NCBI GenBank assembly: GCA_012295275.1
Contig: CM022667.1
Span: 15,832,266 to 15,896,265 of the forward strand
DNA from: Chrysomallon squamiferum
Taxonomy: Eukaryota; Mollusca; Gastropoda; Neomphalida; Peltospiridae
Direction of reading: 5' to 3'
DNA length: 64,000 nt
A program made the position numbers and the translations under genes. Shown one piece after another: positions 48,205 through 58,974 of this stretch (position 1 is the first letter of the stretch; each line of letters begins with the position of its first letter). The notes under the pieces are model-generated. The model had not been told where the DNA came from. It searched no databases and saw only the letters and a list, made by a program, of their open reading frames with translations.

Positions 48205-48420
48205 ATTCTTTCCAGAGGCGAGCGTTGGTTGGTAATGTCAGGGACCGGCAAGTTTATTGCTCTCTCTAATCTGTGGAAATTAGCGATATCTCGAGCCCCT
48301 TCCTCTGTTCCAGTACTGGACCTAAACATTTGGCGAACCCACCGCTACCCAACCATTTCCTTTCGTTGCAAAACCCCACACTGTCTGGAATCTTTAATAT
48401 TCCACAACTTCTGATCTGAG
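48205..48420. repeat. Conserved GC-richer block downstream of copy 3
   Basis: Diverged version of 8101-8300 (ccagaggcgagcgttggttgg, then ctcgagccccttcc). Its inverted partner is at 56000-56230. Confidence 0.5.
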
Positions 48421-48899
48421 TTAATTTATTTTAAATTTAAATTTATTTTTTTTTTTTTTTTGTCTAAAGCAGGCTTTTTCTTTGTTCTGTCAGTGTAGCA
48501 TTTTTTTGTAAATACACTTTCATTGTTTTTTTTCTTCCACATTTTCTTCTTGGTTGAGACCGATATTTTTCATTATTGCTATTGCTGTCATTAATGAATC
48601 AATGGCTTTATGTTATATAATGTAGTTAAAAGAATATAAAACCTAAAAGTAACTCATTTATATTTCAGGTCGTCATTATACAATATAGAATTATTCTTTT
48701 TTTTTTTTTTTTTTTTTTTTTCTCTTTTTACTCTTTAGTTGTTTTCTTATTTTTAATATCATCATTATTAACACAAACACAACATACAGACACACTACCT
48801 AGAGATCACGATATGGAATGTAATTAATGAAATTTCTCGCTTAACTTAATTTAACTGTCGAGTGTGTCTGTTGTATTCTATAATGTTGAAGTGTTAATA

Positions 48900-49230
48900 G
48901 ACTAAATACATTTTTGCTGAGACAGACTGTTTTATTTACATTTAGCCATTACTCTGATTTGTTTATCGTCAACATCACGTGAATTACTGAAGACTTGTTG
49001 CATCATTCATTCTGTGAACTGTTGTATTTGTAATAATAAACAAACCTATAAAAAATAAACAAGCAAATAACAATAAATAGTAAATAAATACATAAATAAG
49101 TAATTAAATAAATAAATAATTAAATAAATAAAAATAAATAATTAAATAAATTAAATAAATAAATAAATAGACAAATAAATAAACAAATTTATTACTAATA
49201 CAGAGAACTGATTATGCTTCTTTTTCTTTT
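48900..49230 (+). repeat. TAAA-tailed repeat (unit 3)
   Basis: The aacatcacgtgaattactga module followed by a long TAAATAAATA/TAATTAAA tail. Its inverted partner is at 55320-55560. Confidence 0.5.
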
Positions 49231-49399
49231 GTTTGTTTGACATTATTTGTATGCATGCATTTGTTCTGTTCTCGTTGACAAAGACAATCAGAAAGTTTAT
49301 ATTTTAAATTTTGTTATTATTTTTTAAATCTTAATACGTGTCTCAAGTATATGAGAGAGTAACCACAACGGCAACAATACATTAACAACAACATTTCAC

Positions 49400-50330
49400 C
49401 GAGTACCTTAATAAACCAGTACTCGCTATTGTCAACCGCGTTTAACTGTCAGTATTGTTTGAACTATGCAGCTTCTTTTCAAACTATTAATGTATTCAAT
49501 GCATTTATTGGAACTGAAAATAATAGTCCTAATGACACGCAATGGGGAAAAATCTTAAATGTTCTAAAGCTAAATCTATAGAGCTTATCTACGATGTCAG
49601 TGGCGTTTATTTGTATTTAACAAATTATTTTATTTATTTATTTTATTGTTATTTTCAATGAGCAATGGGTAAAATGGTGCAAACTGTCTTAAAACAATAA
49701 ATCTTTATAAATCCTTTAAACCATAATATGACACTTCCGACCAAAAGAAAAGCACACATTTTAGAATGTGTTATAATGGTAGAATAATAAAAATTTCGCT
49801 TAATTAGAACGTTACGGGTGTTTCTTAAGGCATGCTTATATTAATGCATTCTTTGTTTTGTTCTATCCGATTTTCAAGTCTTTGTCTATATTCTTAACTA
49901 TAAAAAAATAAAAAAAGAATATCAATAACAATAATAACAATAACAAAAAAGAAATTACATAAAAGAAATGAAATTTGATGAGTTTGATTAATAATCAATA
50001 ATATATTTTTAAATCAGTGTTTAACTATGCACGTTTATTATGTTTCACTAATTACTCAGCTGGACAAATGCAGCAATGCGCACTTCACGTGATTTGCTGA
50101 GTGCTTGCAACCTTGGCCTTATCAGATTTATTAAACAATTTTTAGACAACATGTCACACTGACATGCATTCTTCACGTTTTAGCTTGAAATATATACCAT
50201 ACTCATCCTTTTTTTCTTCAGTGAAATTCTCACGAAAATGAGTTCTTTGTTGGTGTTTTTTCTGCATTGTTTTTTCAGTCAGCAGTTCATTGGACTACGT
50301 TAGAAATCTGAAAGCGCATAATCGTTCTAT
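49400..50330 (+). repeat. 1-kb repeat, single copy (unit 3)
   Basis: Carries the landmarks tattgtcaaccgcgtttaac, acttccgaccaaaagaa, cagcaatgcgcacttcacgtgatttg and cttcacgttttagcttgaaa in the same order as the cluster at 9890-14530. Its inverted partner is at 53070-54240. Confidence 0.65.
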
Positions 50331-50438
50331 TTACCTAAGTGCACTTACCTGTCCGCGTTTTTTATGAAGACCTGCAGGACATAATCGGAAAATTTTGAAT
50401 CGTTTCACCAATATTCAGAAATATTTTTCTACTTTTTA

Positions 50439-50494
<56 letters not shown>

Positions 50495-50500
50495 TATTAT

Positions 50501-50535
<35 letters not shown>

Positions 50536-50657
50536 TGATGATAATGTATGTACGTATGCATACATATACATGCTTGAGCACACACACATATTATTTAACT
50601 AACACATTTAAAAACAAAAAATAAAGTGTAATGTCACAGAAAACAATTATCTTTGAA

Positions 50658-50715
<58 letters not shown>

Positions 50716-50759
50716 TAAATTATTTGTTGTATGACATTCTTTATTTTTAAATCTTTAAC
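50331..50759. repeat. Microsatellite-rich segment
   Basis: (TAA)n interrupted by a short (ATT) inversion at about 50441-50534, then (GT)n at about 50657-50675 running into (AT)n to about 50710. No gene. Confidence 0.85.
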
Positions 50760-51115
50760 TCCGAAACGTTTACATGTTTTAAAAGTTTTTTTGTTCAGTT
50801 TGTTTTTTGTTTTAATTTAAATAACCTATACATGTATTAATTTATTTTAAACAGGATTATATTATACAAAACGGACTATGATCTGAGTGTAAACAGAATT
50901 AGATCAGACCAGTACACATCTTGTATACAACGGCATTTGATACCCTCCCTCCAAATTCCTGGATCAAACCACTGACATATGTATTCATTCTCTCTAGAAA
51001 ATTCAAAGAATGATAGCGCAAAAATAAAAGTATGAGACATATGAAATTTGAAACAGCAACATAAGAATGATAACGGTATAATGATAATGAAACAGACATA
51101 ACACGTAGAAAGAAG

Positions 51116-51200
<85 letters not shown>
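50760..51200 (+). repeat. Inner inverted-repeat arm, left (units 3/4)
   Basis: Reverse-complement match to 52430-52850; for example atctgagtgtaaacagaatt at 50881 pairs with aattctgtttacactcagat ending at 52753. It ends in (GA)n at 51119-51199, mirrored by (CT)n at 52432-52498. The symmetry axis is near 51,815. Confidence 0.8.
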
Positions 51201-51201
<1 letters not shown>

Positions 51202-51279
51202 ATCTAATAAAGTATTATTAATGAAAGCACCCTCATTTACAACCACATATTAGAAGAGAAAGAAGAAGTATATCATTAA

Positions 51280-51640
51280 ATAATACTTTTACAATACACT
51301 TCAACGCCTCATGTTACCCCTTGTCAGTTAGAGTTGTGACGTCATCATGTACCTGTCAGCCAATGTTTTATTTTTTTTTTATTATTATTTTTTTTATTAT
51401 TATTATTTTTTTTTTTTATTCTAACATCAATTCAAAAAACTCTGCAGGTGATGACGTCACGAATGCAACATTATTTTAAAACTTTACTACATTGTTGGCA
51501 TACTTCATGATTAATTAAGACTAGACGCCAAAACAAATAAAGCAGAACTTGGATATATTCACAAAATATTTATACTATTTATTCATTTCAATAAAAGTAC
51601 ACTTTAAATCAAAACATTTTTATTTTCCTTTTCCTTTCTT
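51280..51640. promoter_or_regulatory. Conserved block with paired CRE-type sites (unit 3)
   Basis: TGACGTCA at 51337-51344 and 51452-51459. The surrounding sequence (caatacacttcaacgcctca, gttggcatacttcat, acatttttattttcc) is clearly homologous to the unit 1 and unit 2 blocks but diverged, with a longer T-rich spacer. Here it lies in the loop between inverted-repeat arms and between the convergent copies 3 and 4. Confidence 0.5.
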
Positions 51641-52427
51641 TATTTTCTGTTTTTCTTCTTCATTTTCCATATATATATATTTTTTTTTTTTCTTCAATAA
51701 ATACAAGACACTATATACCATAATGTTTGAAACATACTTTCATTGTAACCATGCGAATTAGACCAAAGGGAAATTACAGAAGATCCGTGTGTGAGGTTTC
51801 AATGTAACCAGTTTGAACCCGTTACTGGTATTTCTTTGAATCAACTGACACTGTGCATGTGTAACATAATTTGCATGAGTCTGACATCATTCACGTGCAC
51901 CGAACTGCAAAACGAGAACATATGTACAAAGGAGCATTCTAATCACGTTTTTATTCAGTGATAACAGTGACGACGTTTATTACTGTCGTTGTTGTTGTTG
52001 TTGCTGCTGTGCTACTGCTTCTTTTGTTCATCATCATCGTTGCCATCGCCATTACATTATTATCATCATGGTATCATCATTACCATTAGATGATTATCAC
52101 CTTTATGATTATTATGATTATGATCCACATCTTCATTATGATTGTTGTAATGTCAGGGCGAATTCAAAGGATGTTCTTTCCTTTATTCTATATTAATCCC
52201 TCCATATACACGTCAGACTCATTCATTTGTATTATTTGATAAATGTGGAATAGATTTATTCAGTAAAAGTCTAAATGTTGAAGTTTTACCAGAGGGAAAA
52301 GGAAAAAGCAAGTAATTAAAAAAAAAAGCAGATACCAAAATATAACCATTGAGTTTTATGTTGAACGCGAACGAAAGATAACATTAGAATATCTAATATC
52401 TTTAAATTTATTATTACTATCTTTTTT

Positions 52428-52429
<2 letters not shown>
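51641..52429. other. Loop region unique to this junction, no gene
   Basis: Holds a degenerate (ATC)n/(GTT)n stretch at about 51985-52140. I found no counterpart in units 1 or 2 and no credible ORF. Confidence 0.55.
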
Positions 52430-52501
<72 letters not shown>

Positions 52502-52850
52502 TCTCTCTCTGGACTTCGTGTTTATGGCCGTTTCAGTATTATTATAACACTTTTCTTCTTCTGTTTCTATTTCAAATTACAGGTGTGTCTCATATTTTTA
52601 TTTTTGCACTATCAATCTTTGAATTTCCTTGAGAGAATGAAAACTGTATACACATAGGTCACTGGTTTGATCTAGGAATTTGGAGGGAGGGTATCAAATG
52701 CCGTAGTGTACAGGATGTGAAATGGACTGATCTAATTCTGTTTACACTCAGATCATAGTCCACTTTGTATAATGCAGTTAGGTTTAAAACAAATTAATAT
52801 ATGTATAGGTTATTTAAATTTTAAAAAATGAAAGAAGAAAATGTAAAATA
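52430..52850 (-). repeat. Inner inverted-repeat arm, right (units 3/4)
   Basis: Reverse complement of 50760-51200, with (CT)n at 52432-52498 and the gaatttggagggagggtatc landmark at 52677. Confidence 0.8.
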
Positions 52851-53069
52851 TTTTCTTAAAACATAAAAACATTTAACAACAAAGTCAATTGCAATGTTTT
52901 AATGAGAATGAATTAAGGATGTGTAAACGTGTTAGATAAATAATGTGTGTGTGCGTGTGTGCGTGTGTGTGTGTGTTATTATTATTAAAAATGAGTAAAA
53001 TATTTTTGATTATTGTCACTAGATGGTGAAGCGATTCAAAATCATCCATTTCTATGCTACAGGTCGGTA

Positions 53070-53620
53070 TCAGCTTCACAAAACGCGCTGTCAGATTTTT
53101 AATGTATTCACACGAATTGCTGACTGAAAACACAAAGCAGAAAAAAAAGGAAGAAAAAAACACCTACTTTTCGTGAATTTTTCATTTAACGAAAACGCAT
53201 CAGTACGGTATATGTTTCAAGCTAAAAGGTTAAGAATGTATGTCAGTGTGCCATGAGGTATATAAATTGTTTAATAAACCTGAAACAGGCCAAGGTTGCA
53301 AGCGCTCTGCAAATCACGTGAAGTGCGCATTGCTGCATTTGTCCAGGTGAGTGACCAGAGATGCATAACAAACGTGCACAGTTTAACACTGATTTAAAAA
53401 TAACTGACTGATGGACGGACACGTTTAGTTTTATATTTGTTTATGTTTCTATTTCCATTTCTTTTATGTAAATTCTGATATTTTTTTTTTTTATTTATTT
53501 TATTGTTATTATATATTTTTTTCTTTTTGTTGTTGTTATTCTTTTTTCGTTTCTCTTTCTTTTTTTTTTTAAGAATAAAGGCAAGGTTTCATTTTGTTAT
53601 TCGCCGAATACAAAACACTG

Positions 53621-53651
<31 letters not shown>

Positions 53652-54740
53652 AAGAAAATTAAAAATTAATCAATTAAAATTGAAAACAAAAAAATAATAA
53701 TATAAATAAAAAATGTTTTAGGCTATGAAAGAAAATGAAACAGAAAAAAACAGACAGATATTAATATATGCATACCTTAAGATACGCCCATAACGGTTTT
53801 TGCTCATTAAGCGATATTTTTATTATTCTACCGTTGTAACTCATTCTAAAAGTTGTGCTTTTTTTTTTTTTCCAGCTAAGAAATAGGCAAGGTTTGCAAA
53901 ATGCAAAATGTTTTAACAGAATAATAAGTAAATAAATAAAACAAATTTAAAATATTAAAAAAACACATAGAATTAATATAACATAACTTAAAACGGTTTT
54001 TCTCATTAAGCGATATTTTTATTATTCTACCGTTCTAACTCATTCTAAAAATGCTATTCTTTTGGTCCGAAGTGTCAAATTTAAAATTTTTAACGATTTA
54101 CAAAGTCACAGAGGAAAATTTACAACTATTATTTTCAGTTAAACAAATGAAGACTTTGAAAACAAGTTGTATGGTTTTAAAGTGAAAGTTAAAAAAACGG
54201 TTGACAATAGAGATTACTGTTTTATTAAGGGTCTCGTTGAAAAGGTGAACTAAGTTAATTTTTTCCCACAAAATTATTTTTCTTATAGTATGTCACGTAC
54301 TTATGTTAACGCCTTCGTCCCCGTGTCCATGTTAGAGCTTTATGCTCTATATACTTGAATAAGAGGAAAAAGAATCAGTCATTTATTTGAAAGGAATTCA
54401 GATCTACACAAGTTTTATTTAAGTTAGTCATAAACACAAATTATCCTGGATTTAAGGATAAGGGCTAGATATCTATGCATATATATTCTGCATATTAGTT
54501 TTTATTTTTTTTATTTGTATTTTCTATGTATATTATTATTATTATTATTTTTTTTTTTTTTTAAATGTATTAGTTGTACTTATTCCTACCGGGATAAAAA
54601 TACTATCTAATATGCGTTATTTTTGTTATTTTTGTTGTTGAAACATTGCGAAACAATTAAATTGTCATATTCACTAAGCTATTTCTCATCAATTCGATAC
54701 TCTTAAGATGTTTTATACCATTCTACCCACTGCTCATTAA
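53070..54740 (-). repeat. 1-kb repeats and 3' flank material, inverted (unit 4)
   Basis: Reverse complement of the repeat cluster. The order is cagatttttaatgtattc, then aaatcacgtgaagtgcgcat at 53311, the seattle-type landmark gtccgaagtgtca at 54065, gcctttatgttaac-type flank near 54300, and one palindrome arm at 54448-54473. (TAAA)n lies at about 53625-53650. It ends where the CpG-rich insert begins. No gene. Confidence 0.65.
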
Positions 54741-55057
54741 AAACTGCACAGGAAAGTACTGAGCGACGTCGTGTACGCGTTGGCCGGCGTTAAGCCCTCC
54801 CATTGCTTCATGACGTTGATTTTCAGTCGACCCATTATAAGAGGATAAATTCTTTCTTTTGTTTTTGGATAATGTTGGTTCAGTGCATCAAAATGTGATT
54901 TCAATGCATCGGTATTGCACGCGCTTCTGCGACAGCACGAGCGCTCAGCGTCTGCACGTGCAGTACACTCAGCGAATGGCGATATGACAAACGGTGTTCT
55001 TTTCATTACCCAAAGCGACAGGGCGTATTCAGCTAACATATTACCAAGTTTTATCAC
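54737..55057 (-). CDS. Unrecognised 106-codon ORF in a CpG-rich insert
   Basis: An open frame on the minus strand from ATG at 55057 to the stop at 54737. It covers a segment far richer in G+C and CpG than anything outside the transporter exons. The protein begins MIKLGNMLAEYALSLW and contains a Cys/Arg-rich stretch (ERSCCRRSACN) and HYPKTKERIYPLI. LGNxxxEYA faintly recalls the N-terminal motif of family-11 fucosyltransferases, but there is no further support. I do not assign a function. It interrupts repeat sequence that is continuous elsewhere (compare 12000-12080), so it looks like an inserted gene fragment or mobile sequence. It may not be a functional gene. Confidence 0.3.
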   Translation of the reverse strand: MIKLGNMLAEYALSLWVMKRTPFVISPFAECTARADAERSCCRRSACNTDALKSHFDALNQHYPKTKERIYPLIMGRLKINVMKQWEGLTPANAYTTSLSTFLCSF

Positions 55058-55140
55058 TTTATTTTAATTTATTTGGAAGCAACAGCCACTTAAAAAACTT
55101 GCTCAACTTTTTTGGTCAAGTATAATAATAAAATAAAAAA

Positions 55141-55171
<31 letters not shown>

Positions 55172-55319
55172 AACTTTGAGAGTATCCTAGTCAACGAAAT
55201 AAGAACAAAGGCAAGCATACAAATAAAGTAAAATAAATAAATAAATAATAAATAAATAAATAAAAATAAAAAACAAAAACCACAAAAAATCCCAAAGCAT
55301 AATCAGTTCTCTGTATTAG

Positions 55320-55560
55320 ATATGATTTTTTTTTTTTTTTTTTTTTTATAGATTTACTTACTTATATACTCATTAACTTTTGTTTGCTAGTTTATTTATT
55401 CATTATAGGTTTCTTTATTATTACAAATACGGCAGCTGACAGAATGAAAGATGCAGCAAGTCTTCAGTTATTCACGTGATGTTGACGGCAAACAAATAAT
55501 GGCTAGATGTAAATAAAACAGTCGCAGCAAAAATGTATTTAGTCCATTAAAACGTCAAGC
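55320..55560 (-). repeat. TAAA-tailed repeat, inverted (unit 4)
   Basis: ttcagttattcacgtgatgt is the reverse complement of the aacatcacgtgaataactg module, preceded by a T-rich tail at 55327-55400. Confidence 0.5.
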
Positions 55561-55999
55561 AATACTACTATTTAAACATGATAATAATAATACTGAATCT
55601 TAATACATGTATAATATTATTTTCTGTTGTATCCAAATACTGTGAAATACGCCACGCATTAGCGAACTACAAAGCCAGCTACCACATTTCGATAAAATTC
55701 GAGAAATGATACTAATGAAATTCTGTGTGTGATCTCTTGGTGCGTGTTTTAATAATCATTATATTAAAAATAAGGAAATCAAGAAACAACAAAAGAAAGA
55801 AAAAAAAGGAAGAAAATTTTATAACGTTTAATATTAATGATGACTTGATAACTAATATGGACATTGCATAATAACGACCTGAAATATAAATTATGTTTTA
55901 ATTAGATTTTAATATTACATGATGAAGTCGTTGATTCATTAATGACAACAATAGCAGTAATGAAAAAATAGGCAAGTTTTAGAAAATAAAAAGATTTAA

Positions 56000-56230
56000 A
56001 ATAAATTAGCGAAGAACAGAAAACGTGGATTATTAAAGATTCCACAAAATGTGTTTTGTAATGAAAGAAAGGGTGGGTGGGGTAGCTGCTGGTTCGCAGC
56101 ATTCTTGGGTTTTCTACTGGAACAGAGAAAGGGGCTCGAGAGTTGGCTGATTTCCACAGATCAGAGGGCGCTTTAAACTTGCAGGGTCCAGGACATTAGC
56201 AACCAACACTATGCCTCTGGCAAGAATTAC
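56000..56230 (-). repeat. Conserved GC-richer block downstream of copy 4
   Basis: Inverted counterpart of 48205-48420; aaccaacactatgcctctgg at 56202 is the reverse complement of the block's head. Confidence 0.5.
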
Positions 56231-56430
56231 CTAATCCGTTTAAGATCAAATAAAACGAATTAAACTTTAAGGTAAACCAAAGGCCTATGTTGACACTATT
56301 GTTCAATCGAAATCAAGTAACAGCTTGATTATAAGACTAAAGATTTACTTTTGTTTCTAAATAATTGTTAAGTTCACATAACTAAAATAATATGGTAATA
56401 AAGGCACTGTATCACTGAAATTTAAAAACT

Positions 56431-56436
56431 TTTATT
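56431..56436 (-). promoter_or_regulatory. Candidate poly(A) signal, copy 4
   Basis: TTTATT on the plus strand reads AATAAA on the gene strand, within ctgaaataaaag, about 427 nt after the stop. Confidence 0.4.
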
Positions 56437-56539
56437 TCAGTAAAGTAAAGCTAAATAGTTTTATACCTCATGCACATAACATCATACTAATTGTTATGAT
56501 AATAAAAATAATTAAAAAAATATATATACTCATTTCAGA

Positions 56540-56584
<45 letters not shown>

Positions 56585-56713
56585 AGTAATATTTATATAT
56601 ATCCTGCAAGTTACGTGTGTATGCTGTAAATGAAAATAAATTGTAATCGTTTAGACTGTCTCTTCCAAAATATTTCCAGTTCCAAATCGTTCAGATAACA
56701 CATTGTCAATCTA

Positions 56714-56756
<43 letters not shown>

Positions 56757-56862
56757 GTTGCTGTTGTTGTTGTTGCTGTTTTGAGTTGAAGGATGTCAGT
56801 ATATATGTAAAGTATATGATTTTCTTTCAGCTGGAATGTGCATAAAAATAGAAAACATATTA

Positions 56863-58974
56863 CTACAGTTTTAAAGTAATTTTCTGACCCATGCATGCCT
56901 CGGTTACAGCATCATGAACATCGTAAAAAACGTGGTTCTTAGGCAGAATGTCGTATATCTGTGATTTCTCCAACACCGACAGCATATAGCGACAACAGTT
57001 TGCTAAAAATATTTCTGTTCCCACTCGCTGGAATTGTGTGACTACCAGTTTAAGAACATTTACGCCAGCCATGTCAATGTAAGTCATAGCCGAACAATCA
57101 ATGATAATGTGATGAATTGGATTTTCAGTTTCAATTTCAATTGCCGTGTTATTACCATTTTCTTTCTCAGAGTCTTTGGCGGAATTTCTGTCTTTCAACC
57201 CATCAGCTTCCACAACAAAAGTTTTGCGATTTTTTTCATATTTTAAAGGATGATAGGTCTTCTGAAAGAGCTGGGACTTGAATCGTTCAGCGCTGGCGAA
57301 GAAAAGTGTTGTGCTGAAATAAAATATCTTAATTCCTTTAAGTTCTTTGATATCTTTATGATATTTTATGTCCAGATATACGTCCTCTTTTTCCGAGATG
57401 CCCACAAGCTGACCAGACGAAAACTGGCTCTGGACGATGATTGAAAAGATGGAGACACCAATTCCAGCAATAAGTCCGATGTCCAGATCTACCAGGATGG
57501 ATACAAGCGCCGTCGTCAGCCAAATGATGAAGTCTGCCTTGCTGATCTTCCAAAGAACTGGAAGCTGTTTTACCTGCAGAAGTAAATTCTTCATCGCCAC
57601 CATAATCATCGCAGCAAGAACGGCGATAGGGAGTGACACAAAGAGCTGTCCAGCGACCAGCAAAACAACCAGGATAAAGATGGCTGCCGGTACAGCATTC
57701 AGAGTGGTTTTAGATCCCAGAGAGCTGAGAATCATCGACCTCGGTGGAGCGACACAGGTAGGAAAGCACTGAAAGAATGAAGACAGGATGTTTGTCGCTC
57801 CGTATGCCACTAATTCCTGATTGCTGTCCACTTCGTAGTCGTGTAGAGCTGCACAAAGCTTCGCCATGGAGATCGTCATCGCAAATACGAGAATAGCAAT
57901 GATGAAACTGTCCTGAGCGATTCTGGTCGTCACTGTTAAATCTGGGAGACTTGGCACGGGCATTCCTGAAGGAATAAATCCAACAACGTGCATCCCAAAT
58001 CTTCTGTTGAATTCTGCAAAGTGGGAAATTATCGTCGCAATTATGACAATTATCAGATCAATAGGAATAGGCATTTTCAGTTTCTTTCCGTAGCGTTCGT
58101 TGATACCGACCTTGACCCCCAGCAAAATGGCAATGCTGATCACTCCTATCACGAAATCGGCTATGTTTGTGCTTCCTAGGTTTGAAAATATGTCCACGTA
58201 CATTAAAACGATTTTGCCAGCTCCTGGTTTACTTTTTATACTTAATCCAAACAGTTTGCTGACTTGACTGGTTGTTATGTGAAACGATGCTGCTGTTGTG
58301 AATCCGCCGACAAAGGATACGGCAAGATAGTTTGTGATGAACCCGAGTCTGAACACACCCATTGCCAGTAGAAATAATCCCGTCAGAAACGTTACAGCCA
58401 TTGCTACTCCTACTTTATACTGCAGTATCGTGTTCTCGATATCTTCACCAGATTCTGTTACATTGGAAGAATTACCGTCACCGCCGAACTTTAAATCAGA
58501 TTCTCTGTCAACTATGGAAGCTGTAAGAAGAGCAATAACTGCATTGGTCCCAAAAGAGACATGCTGACTGGTTCCAAATATGGCGTAGAAAGCGATCGCA
58601 AAGAAGGTGCTGTATAAACCGTGCACAGCTCTGAGTGATGCCAGGATTCCGAAGCCTATGCCTTGAGGAAAATGCATGAAAGATACAGACAAACCGGCCA
58701 TGAAGTCGCCAAGTAAATTTTGTCTCCAGTTATAACGCTTGATGACTAGCAAGACTGGCAACAAAGAAATGAAACCGCGAAGGATGCTACTTTTGGAACA
58801 CTGACATTTCTTTCTAAAGCGATCTTTTATCGACTTCGGGGTCGGCGCCTTGTGATAGGTTCTGTCCAGTTTGTTTTGAGTGTACACTCGACGTTTAATG
58901 GTCACGGTGTCCAGCATGTCGTCCGACGTTTTCTCGTCCAGCGGAACGTCCATGTTTGCCAAAGAGTTCGGAAC
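56863..58974 (-). CDS. SLC26/SulP family anion transporter, copy 4, large exon (intact)
   Basis: Encodes 703 residues on the minus strand with no frame break. The exon starts after the acceptor gtctatttgcag (ending at 58975), and joins in phase 0 to the microexon at 64000-63988. Domains match copy 1: basic N-terminus, FPQG segment, N-glycosylation sequons NSS and NVT, the APPRS anion-site motif, and a C-terminal STAS domain with DCSAMTYIDMAG. It is the most diverged at the exon start (VPNSLANMDVPLDEK against DQDSSANMDIPMDEK), in the loop SNLGSTNIADF, and in the STAS linker (KNRKTFVVEADGLKDRNSAKD). The membrane core is nearly unchanged, which suggests purifying selection or homogenisation. With copy 1 it is one of two copies whose large exon is fully open. 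It converges on copy 3. Confidence 0.93.
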   Translation of the reverse strand, partial: VPNSLANMDVPLDEKTSDDMLDTVTIKRRVYTQNKLDRTYHKAPTPKSIKDRFRKKCQCSKSSILRGFISLLPVLLVIKRYNWRQNLLGDFMAGLSVSFMHFPQGIGFGILASLRAVHGLYSTFFAIAFYAIFGTSQHVSFGTNAVIALLTASIVDRESDLKFGGDGNSSNVTESGEDIENTILQYKVGVAMAVTFLTGLFLLAMGVFRLGFITNYLAVSFVGGFTTAASFHITTSQVSKLFGLSIKSKPGAGKIVLMYVDIFSNLGSTNIADFVIGVISIAILLGVKVGINERYGKKLKMPIPIDLIIVIIATIISHFAEFNRRFGMHVVGFIPSGMPVPSLPDLTVTTRIAQDSFIIAILVFAMTISMAKLCAALHDYEVDSNQELVAYGATNILSSFFQCFPTCVAPPRSMILSSLGSKTTLNAVPAAIFILVVLLVAGQLFVSLPIAVLAAMIMVAMKNLLLQVKQLPVLWKISKADFIIWLTTALVSILVDLDIGLIAGIGVSIFSIIVQSQFSSGQLVGISEKEDVYLDIKYHKDIKELKGIKIFYFSTTLFFASAERFKSQLFQKTYHPLKYEKNRKTFVVEADGLKDRNSAKDSEKENGNNTAIEIETENPIHHIIIDCSAMTYIDMAGVNVLKLVVTQFQRVGTEIFLANCCRYMLSVLEKSQIYDILPKNHVFYDVHDAVTEACMGQKITLKL

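Larger units (their letters stand above)
47549..49399. other. 3' flank of copy 3
   Basis: Shortened, diverged counterpart of the copy 1 flank. It has (TAA)n at about 47634-47668 and 47822-47870, the GC-richer block at 48205-48420, T-rich runs at 48440-48460 and 48691-48720, and a TAAA-tailed repeat at 48900-49230. The 111-codon ORF at 48079-48414 runs through the repeat block and is not conserved in the other units. No gene called. Confidence 0.65.
40518..51800 (+). repeat. Segmental unit 3 (SLC26 copy 3), more diverged
   Basis: Starts with the same ccatgg-containing head as units 1 and 2 and keeps the same gene structure. Its intron and flanks differ from units 1 and 2 far more than those differ from each other. 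After the gene it keeps shortened versions of the 3' flank, the GC-richer block, one TAAA-tailed repeat, one 1-kb repeat, a (GA)n tract and the CRE block, and then meets unit 4 tail to tail. Confidence 0.75.
55063..56862. other. 3' flank of copy 4 (inverted)
   Basis: From the gene outward (descending coordinates) it has (ATT)n at 56718-56755, a further (ATT)n at 56540-56582, the AATAAA at 56431-56436, the GC-richer block at 56000-56230, a TAAA-tailed repeat at 55320-55560, and (TA)n and (TAAA)n near 55140-55270. It mirrors 47549-49230. No gene. Confidence 0.65.

Noticed and set aside
48079-48414. 111-codon ORF downstream of copy 3
   Set aside because: It runs through flank and the GC-richer repeat block. 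The same sequence in units 1, 2 and 4 is broken by indels.
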